Shown here: piece by piece, positions 1-10,600 of the stretch
How the letters are laid out: every line of letters begins with the position of its first letter
How positions within the stretch are numbered: the stretch's first letter is position 1
Position numbers and translations under genes: made by a program
NCBI RefSeq assembly: GCF_023053635.1
Contig: NC_086183.1
Coordinates: 35,321,501-35,385,500, forward strand
DNA length: 64,000 nt
Source: Elgaria multicarinata webbii
Lineage: Eukaryota; Chordata; Lepidosauria; Squamata; Anguidae
Reading direction: 5' to 3'
The notes under the pieces: generated by a model
What the model was told of the DNA's origin: nothing
What the model saw: only the letters and a program-made list of their open reading frames with translations
The model's database searches: none

Positions 1-1099
1 TTATCCACAAACATGACAGCATAGTTGACAGCTGGCCCTGGGGGAATCCCAGCTTCTTTGAAGAACTGAATCCACTCCGACGTAGCTGAAAGACAAGGAA
101 TGAGATTAAGTTAGACGCACAAGGCGCTGGGGCTCCCAGGCAATCAGGCCCCTAACTGCCTTCAGATGGCATGGAGAAATCCTGCAGAGAGGAGAGACAG
201 ACAGAAATATGCGCATAAGAGACATCCTTGGATGGCAAGGAGGACAAGACGGTACGCTACTGCCCACCAATAGTCATTTGGAAGCCCAGATCCATCCCTG
301 TCCTCGTAAAGGACTTCCTGGATGCTCCCTCCTTCTCACAGAGAGAGTCAGCTCGCCTGGTAACAGAGAACACCCAACTGGCAAGAACATGATCATCTGC
401 AGGAACAGATCTACACACCATTGGAAGCAAGGGCAAAGGACACGCATGGAAGACATGCATGGAAAAAAGTCCCCAGCAGTGAGAAGAGAAGAGTGGGAAT
501 GCTGGGAAGGACCCCAGCCCAGAGAGGCAGGCAGCACTGGGTAGAGATCCCGCTTTCATATAAATCAGGTCTTTATGGCCTCCAACACATGTGCAGTATT
601 TTTTCCAGTTACCCAGAACACTTCAGCAGCCTTCAGGCCTAATGCAACTGAACTGTGCTTAACATGGGGGAAGGGGGCTGTTTTCATCCTGCAGATACAT
701 CAGGAGGAATGGGGAGCCTCCATGAAGGGCGGCATTTATTTCTGCCTTTTCCGGGCGTCTCAGTCCCACTCTGACTACCGCTGCAGTACCTTTGCTAGGC
801 AGGCTTCAACAGGCTTCCAGACCTGCATTTTTAAAATCTGCAGCTGTTGCCACTTGCTGAGCCGCAAGCAAAGAAAGCTCACACTCTGCAACACCAACAC
901 CAACATCTCCTCCTCTTCCTTGCTCTTTGGCTTCTCTGTTTTGTTCCGTTTCGCCAAGATTCCCTTTCGAACATACACGTTTTTTGTGAACCGCTCAGAG
1001 AGCTTCGGCTATTGGGCAGTATAAAAATGCAATAAATAAATGAAATAATAATAACAACAATAAATAAAAGCCAAACTTACCCATCGTGACGGACACCAT
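1..1099 (-). CDS. C19orf47: C19orf47 homologue, first two coding exons (partial)
   Basis: Coding exon 1 is 1081-1099 (ATG at 1097-1099, reading MVSVTM plus one base, donor GTAAGT at 1075-1080). Coding exon 2 is 1-85 and leaves the window; its acceptor CAG is at 86-88. Joined, they read MVSVTMATSEWIQFFKEAG and continue through a PPGPAVNYAVMFVDN stretch, which matches the human C19orf47 N-terminus as I remember it almost residue for residue. The family carries a SAM-like domain near this end; its cellular role is not established. The rest of the gene lies to the left of the window. A CpG island just upstream (about 1290-2570) is the likely promoter. Orientation, splice sites and phase all agree, so I am confident of the identity. 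Confidence 0.93.
86..1080 (-). other. C19orf47 intron 1
   Basis: A 995-base intron between the two coding exons, with GT and AG borders on the minus strand. It holds mostly unique sequence. Near its right end (about 985-1072, plus strand) is a LINE-like 3' tail with the phrase GCTTCGGCTATTGGGCAG followed by AATAAATAAA-type repeats. No other coding sequence is apparent. Confidence 0.8.
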
Positions 1100-2570
1100 T
1101 GTGGAAAATCGTGGGAGACTCAGGCAGGGACAGCGACAGGGGACCCACGGAAGGCCTGCAGGAAGGCAAAACACCCGCCTGAGACAGCTGAGCTCAGAGT
1201 GGAGAGGCGGCATTCCGACAGCCGGACTCAGAGACCAAGAATAGCCCCACTGCGCACATCCAGCTCCAGCAGCGAAACCCAGCCCAGCCCCGCATTTACA
1301 CCCTAGAAGGGTATCTGGCTCGTCCGCCTGACAGGGGCCAAGAGCTCCCGGTGGCTTCGGAACACGCGACGGGCAGGGGCCGCTGCTGCTGCTGCTGCTG
1401 CCGCCGCCCCCCCCCCCCCGACACAGCTGGATCCAGGCGCCTCATTGCTAGCGACGCTTCCCAGCACAGCAGTGACAAGCGGGGGCGGGGAGATGAGGGC
1501 CACAAACCATCAGAGGTGGGGGGCACCCAGTGAGCCCCCCAAGCCCTGCCCGGGGGGGGTACTGGGGGACCAGCCTCCGCCTGCCAGGCCTGAGGCGCAG
1601 GACAGAGACCCCCCACCCCCACCGCGTCTTCCCCGCCCCCAAAACTGAACGCGGAGATGGGGAGGGAATTTCCGCAGGTGCCGCTTCTCACCCGGGGAGG
1701 GAAACGCGGCGCCTCTGGAACTCAGCGCCACCCAAGTCCCTCTTTCCCTTCTCGCCCCCCCCCGAAGCCCCTCGAGCGACCCCCAACCCCACAAGCCCTT
1801 CCGGCAGCCCCTCCCGCGAACGAAGGGGCCTACCCTGCGTCCTCGGCGGCTCCCCCTGCCGTTGCTGGGGCCCCCCCGCCGCCGCCGCCGCCGCCGCCGC
1901 CGCCCCCCGCGCGCGCCTCGCCCGGCCCCCTCACCAGCCGCGGGGGCTGAAGCAGGCCGCGCCGGAAGCCACTGGAGACCGGGAAGCGGGCCGCCCCTTC
2001 CGCGCCACGCCCACTTCCGGCAGGGCCGGGGCCCCTCTAGGCAGCCGCTCCTGGCGAGAGGCCGCGGGCGCCCCCTGGCGGCCGGAGGGAGCCGCGCTCG
2101 CCCTTCGCTGGCGCCGGGGGAGCCCCAGAGGCGCCCGGCAGCCCGCTGCAGCCTGCTGCCCTGCCTTGCGGGGATGCTGGGAAGGGCAGCAGCCCCAGTC
2201 CTGGGGGCGGGGCAGGGTGGGCATGCACTCCCCTGCAGGGGCTCACAGCGCGCCGGGCTGCCGCACCTCCTCCCCCCTCCCCTCCGCCCAGCAGCCGCAG
2301 CCCCCCAGCCCTTGGGGACAGGTAGAATGAGCCTCCCTGCTGCCCTCGTTGTCAAGGGATGGGGGAAATGGCCGCCTCGGTCAGCACCCAGCTGGTGGCC
2401 CTGCGAAGCAGGTGGGCATCCATGCAGCACCCCGCCGCGAAGTGCAGGATAACGCGCCTCCGCCCGTGGCGCCTGCCTGGGCCAGCGGGGGCCAAGGGGG
2501 CTGCTGGAGACGGGGGGGGGGGCGCTGCTCCAGGGGTCATCGGAGGCGACCGGCACAGGCGCGCGCAGCA
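1100..2570 (-). promoter_or_regulatory. CpG island and 5' region of C19orf47
   Basis: The stretch is very rich in C, G and CpG, with many GC boxes, immediately upstream of the C19orf47 start codon. It contains a (CTG)n run at about 1382-1401 next to a C homopolymer, and a (GCC)n run at about 1877-1903. Long stop-free frames on both strands (for example 1510-2571 minus) follow from the base composition and show no protein-like features. The transcription start cannot be fixed from the sequence. No head-to-head partner gene is visible on the plus strand. Confidence 0.75.
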
Positions 2571-2579
2571 CATTTCACG

Positions 2580-4404
2580 AGGTGGTTCGGCCAGGGATTT
2601 ATTTATTTTTAAGGTAACCATTGATTGAATATACAGTAATAAAGGACTTCTTTTCATTCATCAAACCAACGAAATACACGAAAACTTAAGTAAACTGTAT
2701 TTTTTTTTAATTAACAAGTAATCTGTACTGCACTGTTGTAATGATTTGATTGGGACTGATCCCACAGAATATCCCTTGCTATTCAGTTTCTACAATTCTT
2801 TTTCTCCGGTCTTTTTTTCATCCTCTCTTCGTTTTCAGGCTGCATCCGATGCACATTTACCTCAGAGTAAGTTTGGTTGCTCTCAGTGGGGCTTACTTCT
2901 GAGTAGACGTACATAGGCTTGTGCTGCAGCTCTGTTTTAAAGTGACACAAGATACGCACGTACCATGCTTACCAAAAGAACGGCTTGAAAAAAAGGGGGT
3001 TGGACCCCCTAAAATAAGCAAGGACAGATAGGAATTGTTTTAGCAAGCATCCTGAAAAAGGTGCTGCTGAATGAACCCTCCTTAGCCAGGAGGTCCTGGG
3101 GGGCTTTGCAGTTCTCCCCCCCTTCCCCCTTTCTTTTCTCTTGCTGGAGGCCAGACTGGGGTGGGCAGTGGGGCAGCGATGAGGAGAGAAGGCAGGTGAA
3201 CAGACAGCTTCTCTCTCTCTCTCTCTCTTTCTCCCAAACATTACAGTACCTGCAGGGCTGATGAGGAGAGGAGGGCAGCACTCCGAAGGGGGGAGGGCCC
3301 CAATCCACAGCTCCGGGCAATCTTACTCCTTACAGAAACATTCCCCCCTCGGCTCCTCCACGTGCTGCTTCCTGGCCCCAGCGTGGCTGCTGCTCCCACC
3401 TTGTTCAGCAACTGTCGCGAGAGGTCAGGCAGAGCAGCTGAGAGCAGGGAGCGGCTGAGTGAGTGAAAGAGCGAGTGAGCCAGCTTTGGGGGAGCAGCGG
3501 CTGCACCTGTGAAAAAAGCCTTCCAGAGGAGGAGCGGGGTGGGGAGCAGCTGAATTTGTCACTCTTTCCTACAGCTAGCACCGGCCCTGCTACTGCAACA
3601 TGGCGGCGGTGGCGGCAGATTAGGGTGGGCAGCTGAACCCTTTGAACTTGTTGTCCACACGCCAATGGCAACCAGAGCGACCGGCCCCCGGAGCGGAGCA
3701 GCGGGACTCCCGGGCTCAGCAGCTCTGGGCCTCCTGCGCCCACCTGATCTATGCCAGAGGCTTTTCTCATAACCCCAGGAGCCAACGAGGTCGTCCCAGG
3801 GAAGTGAGCGGTGGGAGACCCGGGAGGGTCGGAGAAAGGGAGGGGGCTTCTTCTCCACGCAGCAGAGTGGAGCTACTACGGAACCGCTTTGAAATGCCTC
3901 TGTGGCCCAGTTTCTGGGGAGCATGAGCAAGAGGAGGATTTTGCACTCAGGTTCTGCATTCCCTTTGGGCGGCCACTGTGGCAGTGGAGGGGGGGGGGGG
4001 GCTTGGGCCGGCTGGGGCACGGCTGTTATTACGACTACATTTCTATACCGCCTTTCTGGAACCAACCAAAGCAGTTTACAAAAATCCAGAAACCAAACTT
4101 CGTAAATAAAAAAGGTACGAAAAACCTTTAAAACCATAACAGTTTTCAAAGCCAGGCTGAAAAGATGTGTCTTGAATTGGAAGAGAGCAGGGCACAGGCG
4201 TAATTCCAGAAGGAGCGTGTTGCAGAGCTTGGGAGCACCACAGAGAAAGCCCTTCTGCATGTGCCCAACAAGTGGGTCTCTGTAAGTGGGGGCGGGGATC
4301 TTACGGGGCTGTTTTAGAATATGGAGAAGCTTCTCTCAAAGACTCCTTAGAATCACACGCGCCTCAGCGATTCTTCATTCACAGCCATCACAATACTACA
4401 CACA
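2580..4404. other. Intergenic stretch between C19orf47 promoter and PLD3 3' end
   Basis: No gene seen. It contains an interspersed repeat at about 2866-2935 (phrase GGGGCTTACTTCTGAGTAGA, with a relative near 41,845-41,905), a (TC)n run at about 3210-3234, a degenerate 'CCGGCCCTGCTACTGCAACATGG' type repeat near 3580 (truncated here for description: CCGGCCCTGCTACTG), and a minus-strand LINE-like tail at about 4028-4260. Confidence 0.6.
4028..4260 (-). mobile_element. LINE-like 3' end, minus strand
   Basis: Read on the minus strand, the right-hand phrases (connected with a 'CTTGGGAGC' segment) lead to the tail GGCGGTATAGAAATGTAGTC, the usual ending of many squamate L2/CR1-clade LINE copies. It lies downstream of the PLD3 stop codon. 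The family is not resolved further. Confidence 0.5.
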
Positions 4405-4423
4405 GTTCAATGGAAAACTATCC

Positions 4424-4429
4424 TTTAAT
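4424..4429 (-). terminator. Candidate PLD3 poly(A) signal
   Basis: An ATTAAA hexamer on the minus strand, about 205 bases past the PLD3 stop codon at 4632-4634. It is the nearest plausible signal and would give a short 3' UTR ending near 4405. The assignment is an inference from position only. Confidence 0.45.
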
Positions 4430-4631
4430 TGCCAAAAGATCTGTAGTGAAAACACAGAGTACAAATGCTGGGGGAGGGCTGGGACCCGCAGCACCCCACC
4501 TATAAACAGCAGCTGCCACCCCCAAGGCCCAAAAGAGCCAGGGCGGGGGCGGGGGCAATCCCTGGGCAGGCACACCGGCTGTGTCCAACTTGGCAGGAGC
4601 TCAGCAGGACGATGGGACAAGCGGAAATTGT

Positions 4632-7600
4632 CTAATGAGCCCCACAGAGATCTTGCCACTGGCCCAGCAAGCTCAATTCCTGGCTGTATCTTGAGTTCCA
4701 GTCCCGGTCGAAGATAGCCTGCAGCTGCTCCCGAACTGTAGGCTGCTCCTCGGCCTCTGTGTAGCTCTGATTCACAACCAGGGCAGATCCGGCAGTGTGG
4801 AGGAAGTAGTCCCCAGACCAGTTGGATGTTCCTGTTGGAAAGGGGAGAGCCAGACAGCTTAGGGGGGTGCAGGCCAGCAAGGCTTCCTGGCGAGAGGCTC
4901 CAGCCAGCCCGCCAGTCACACCTGGATCCAGATTTTGCACCCCTGAGATCTGGCCCAAAGTCCCGAAAGATCCAGCACCACCCAGCTCTGCGCCCTGGCC
5001 CACCTGGGTTGGGGCGCTGCCCACGTTCACACCAAGCTCAGGGCCAAGTTTGGAAGGAGCCATGGCCAGAGACCTTAGGGCCTTGCTGAGCTCCTCTCCT
5101 GCCACACAGACACACGGCCCACGGCCCAGTCCTCCCTTACAGCAGCCTCGGCCCTTTCTCAGGCGGCTGCTGCTGCTTGTCACGCTGCTGCCACTTCTGG
5201 CCTGGAGGCGCCCCGCAGATCTTTGTCTACCTGGGCAGCTCTTTGGCTGAATGAGCCCCCCCACACACACACACACTCACCGATGTAAGCCACTTTGTCC
5301 GTCACCATGAACTTGCTGTGGTTGACTCTGGCGTAGGGGATCTTGGCCTGCGTCTCGTTCGCTGGAACCACAAACAGCCTCTGGCAGAGGGAAGCGATGG
5401 ACCGGGGGGGGGGGGGCGGGGAAGAAAGAGGGTGCGCCCGGTGAGAAAAGGCCGGGGGAGCTGGGAGTGTTCAGCCTGCGGAGAGGGATTGGGGCTGCGG
5501 GGGGGGGGGGGGAGGGACTTGCCGCCAGTTTAAGCCCACAAGAGAGACTTATTGTGGTGCCGCCAGATGTGCTGGCCTGCAACTCCCATTATCCCCAGCC
5601 AGCCAATGGCCACAATCACTGGGGGATGATAGGAGTTGCAGTCCAACGCATCTGGAAGGCACCAGATTGGGCAAAGTTGTGCAGGGGGAGCAGAGAACCC
5701 CCACCTGCTGCGGAGAGGACTGAGCAGGGCTCGGCCACTTGCCCGCCCCCCCCCCCCGGCACTCCAGGTGCTTTGGCCTCCAGCCTCCACTAGCCCTAGC
5801 CAGTGAGGCCAAGGGTGAGGGAACATGGGACTTGTAAGCCAAAACAGCGGAGGGCCACCAGTTGCCCACCCTCGACTTAAGGAAAAAGGCGGGTGAAGCT
5901 TCTGCCCTTGGGAAGGGTGCTTCGTCTCTGCCGAGGAGCAGATGTGGACAGTCCTGCAGCCAAGATGCTGCAATTCTTGTGCTGGGGGGGGGGCAGGGCC
6001 AGGCGGCCCCACGGGCCTCTTGCATCCTTGCAGACGGGGCCTGTGCTGGTCTGGTGCACATGTGAGCAGCTGGCCCTCTTCCCTCAAGAGAGGCCGCCGG
6101 AAGAGATGGAGCCCCACGGAGCCCCGCCCCCCACCTCCAGCCCCAGGAGGCCCTCACCACGTCCACGCTGTAGTGAGTCCGGTTGTCCTTCAAGGCAGCC
6201 AGAGACCGCAGGAACGGGAACATGGGGGCCTTGGAGTGCCTCCAGCAGCCGACCAGGAGCCGGACACGGACCTGTCTCTCGTAGGCCGCTTCCCGCAAGT
6301 GGTTATCGATCATGGGCCAGAACCTGAGCGGGCAGAGAAGAATGCAGAGTTGCACCATGTGCGCTCAGCCCTGGCATGGTGCGCCGTGGGCCCCACCCCC
6401 TTGGATGAGAGGGGCACAAGCTGAACTGGGGCAGGAACAGCCCGCCTGTGGGCGTGGGCACTTGGCTTCTTCTAGCCACCCAAGTCTATTATTCCCACCC
6501 AATGTTTTAAGCAAGTCCTTCTGGTAATCAGGTTTATCACTGCGTACTTCACCCCCTATGCACCCAAAAAGGATCTGATTTGGAGCATTCAGGGTCCCTG
6601 TTAGCACTGGCAAAGTCCCATCCCAAGCTCTCTATTTCGGCTGCTGAAATCCCTTTTCCCGTGGGAGCTGGCCCCCCAGAGAGGCTTCCACTGCACGCGG
6701 AGGCTCCCTGATTAGCTATCAGCACTAATAGCAGTCAACAGCTCTTAGCCATCCAGCAGAACTCGCTGGACACTGGAAGCACAGCTGTGAAACAGGCCTT
6801 GGAGACAAACACCCAAGGCCGGCTTTGCACCCTGCTTGTGAGCATGCTGGGGGAATGCAACAGCCCCCTCTTGGAAACACAGCACTGGGGAGGCAGCAGT
6901 TCTCACGGGCAGGATCTACACTACTGCTTTAAAGCACTTTATAACAGTTTTGACAACTTTTCGGGCCCAGGACACACTCCATATACCAATTTCAAAACTG
7001 TTATAAAGCACTTTAAAGCAGTAGAGTTGATCCAGCCATGGTCTTACTTTGCTGCTTGTAGGAAAGGGGATGCTGATGGGAAAGGTTATCAGAAGGCTGA
7101 ACGTGCAACGCATGCATGCACACATGCACACACACACACACAGATGAGAAATTGGGAGTCCAGCCCAGCACTACACCCTTCCTTCCAGAAGCTCCTCGTT
7201 ACCTCTGGGGGTGCGAGAACTCCATGGTGGGCAAGTAACTCATCACAGCAATGTAGACAAACTCCTGGGCCTCATCGATGATGCTCAGCAGGGACTGGAG
7301 GTCCTCAGTACGCCCAGTGGCGCAAAGGGCTGGCGGAGCACTCTGGATGCAGCACAGACCCAAGAAAGGAGACCCCCCAGCTTGTCAGGCAACGGCTGGC
7401 CAATTGTTTTAGCAGAATTAGGTTGGGTTGGTTGGACAAAGTTTTCAGGGCAGAAAGCATCTTGAAGAGTGAGCTCTTTGCTCATCCTTTCCCATCCAGC
7501 CCCACCTCAAAACCCCAGGAGTGCCTTGTCCCTGGGTGGAGCAGGTCCCAGAGAAACAGAGAGTTGGGGCCAAAATGAAGATGTCTACAGTTGCTACTTT

Positions 7601-10600
7601 CGTTCTAGCGACAAACCAGGAAGCGCCCCACGACCAGCGGTCCCGCTTAACACATGTCCGGTGCTGCTTAAAGGTCTCCATTCCTGGACCACAACCGCCC
7701 CCGACGATCTTCCCATCCTGGCCAATTGAGGGGGGGATGACTGAAATGCTTCGAGAGGGTGGCAAACTATTCTTGTTATGGGCAAATCCAGCATATTAAC
7801 ATTGGATCACCACGAACTCCGCAAGGGAGGGCCTGCCTGCACGGCACATGCACCAACTCACCGAGAAGTACACGCGTGCATCGGTACCGTTCAGCATCAG
7901 CTCCAGGGGTGTCTCCTTGTTATAGGGGGTGGAGTAGTTGGCCGGCCAGGGCGACGGGATGGTGGCGTTGGGCAGCCCCAGGGCCCAATACGCCTCGAAC
8001 ATCTTCCCCAGGTCCCGAGCCAAGCAGCTGCAGTTGTACACAGCCACGCCCAGCTCCTTCACCTGCCATCAGAGAAGGTGGGGGGAGGGGGCGTCACAGC
8101 AGGCGGCTTCCATCACGGCAGAACAGGCTGAGGCCCTTTGGCCATTCCCCGCACAATGAAGCCGCCGTGCGCAACTCAAGAGGTGCACCCAGGATCCCAG
8201 CAATGCCCAACGAGAGGCCGCAACGGCAACAGATGGGGACACCCCAGCCTTCTTCTCACAAGATCTCAGGGTGGCTCATAAGAGCATAAAAACCTAGCAC
8301 TGTGTCACAAAACACAACCAGGCTCATCGCAGCAAAGAAGATACAGAAAGATACTAGAAGCAGCAGCAACGGTTTGAAAACGCCTGGGTGGTTTTGCCTG
8401 GGCCTCCTGGAAGAGGGGGCCATGCTGAAGAGCCCCCACCCCGTGCCATATGCCTCACCCCCACTAAGGGAGATGCCTGGTGAAGGCCTCCGGCTCAGGG
8501 TCTGAAAGATGGACACATCCAGGGTGGCTGCTTCCACAGGGCCCTTAAAGACAATGCCATGGCTGCCCCCACCCCCCAGGAACCCCCCTTCTTTAGGCCA
8601 GGGCATGGGTTGGGCTTCCCCCAGGACTGGCACTGGGCATCACGGGCCCCTCCAGAAGCTTGCCTCACCTGGGTGAGGGCGCGCCAGTCCATGTTGGCAC
8701 TCCCGAGGTAGATGTGCGTCTGGTCCACGATCCAGAATTTGGTGTGCAGCACCCCCGTGGTGAGCTTGGGCAGGTTGACTTTGCGGATCTGTGCACCTGG
8801 GTGAGGTGGCAAGCAGACGGCTTTCGAGCTGAGCACAGGTTCCCCACAGGCTGCCCATTGATCGACTCCCAGCCCCCTGCCCACCCGCTCTCCCTCCCCG
8901 CCCCAGAGGCTCAGTACGGCTGTCCGGGACACTCCCTTTGCATCAGCCCTTCCCAGCCTACCCCACCCCCACCCCCACCCCCAAATGTGCTGGAGGGCAA
9001 CTCCCAACAGTCCCAGCCAGCATGGAGGGCACCAGGCTGGGGACGCCTCCAAATCCCACCTTCTCCTGAAGGCTTGGTCCGAGCCCTGTGCTCTCTGGCC
9101 CTGCTGCAACTCGGCCTGGAAGAAGTCTAAGTGGCTTGAGTCAAGGAACCGCCGCGTCCCCCTTCCTTCTTCCCAGCTGGTCCTCTGCGACCGCTGGGGC
9201 CTCCCCTTCTCCCATTTCCCCTCTGCTGAATTTTAGACTGCAAGCGCCTCAGGGCAGGGACCTACTCTCACGTGTCCTGAAGAGCACCAGGCGCACTGAT
9301 GGTGCTAAATAAATAGCAATGAAGAACTTCTTGCCTCTGTTCTGAACCTCCAAGCCTTCTGCTTCATGGGGTGGCCCCACTGGGTCCCAGTGTTATGAGA
9401 GGGGGGGTGGGAATGACTCCCGGCCCACTTTCTCTGCACCAGGCATAAGTGGGGACACCTCTATCACGTCCCCCACCTACGCTCCGTTTGCTCTCAGATA
9501 AACAGCCCCAAATGGCGCCACCTTCCCTCACAACCCTCGGCCATTTGGGCCACCCTTTGCTGCACCTTCTCCCGCTCTACAAGGCCCTTTCTGAGAGGAA
9601 GCCTGGGCCGTCTTCCAGAGGCCAGGCCCTGCCCCGGAGGGCTCTTCGCCCACTCACCGCTCTCCTCCAGCGCCTGGAGGTCGTTGCTGGGGATCCGGGA
9701 GGAGGGTGGGTTGACCGCAATCCGCAGGGTGACCCCTCGGCTCGGCACTTTCAGCAGCTCGGCTAGGACTTCTTCCCCCTGGTTGAAGAGCAAGGATCCA
9801 GTGGGTGGCCGAGAATGGCCGCGTGAGGTGGAAGAGGTGCCTCCTCCACACACCACGTCCACGGAAGGCCCTGCACGCCGAGGCAATGCTTTTCCGGACT
9901 TGCCCCCACGGCACGCCCTTTGGAACGAGCCCTTTGGGCTTGGGAGACCAGGGCCTTGAATGTGTGGGCTGCCCACCAAAAGGGTGACTGAACCCTTCAG
10001 AACCACGCCCCCCCCCCCGGCCCACTCAGGACCAAACGCACTTTGTTCACAACCGCCGGGAGGCCTCAGCCATCACTGCCAGCCAAAACTGGGCATCATG
10101 GCCCGGGGTACATTGGCTGGCACTTAGGTTTGGGGGCGTGTGTGGTTCAAATGGTTGTGTGAAGCAGGTCGTTCTCTACCGGGCAAGCAAAAGGCCTTCC
10201 CCGCCAGCCCCTCTGTCACGCCGCGCCTTAGTCGCGTTCGATTGTAGCCGCATCACCCAGAGGGCTGGAGCGTGTGGGAAGTCCTGCAATTTATGGCTTG
10301 TCACATGAAGAGTGTGAAAACATTGCACGGTAGCAGCTATGCTGCTTTTAAATGTTATCAAAAGCTTCGGCTGCTCAAACCCGCATGACTAAAAACCGAA
10401 TTATGGGATGTTCCACTTCCCTGAAAGGGAGCTCTGATGAACTCAGGGCCCAATGAGGGCTCCCTGCCCAAGTGATGACACGCTTGCTGGCAACAGCCTT
10501 CGGCCGACGGTCCCCGGCACTTCCCACGGGCAGCTGAACAAAGGGTCCAGCGCAGCGCAGCACAGCCGGCCCCTTTCTCAAACGCTGCAGTTTTAATTTT

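Noticed and set aside
1510-2571. A 353-codon minus-strand frame
   Set aside because: It covers the C19orf47 CpG island; the translation is proline, arginine and glycine filler typical of CpG islands.
3592-3625. ATGGCGGCGGTGGCG, which resembles the start of a housekeeping gene
   Set aside because: The frame stops after seven codons and the surroundings resemble a decayed dispersed repeat (GGCCCT...GGCGGCAG type).
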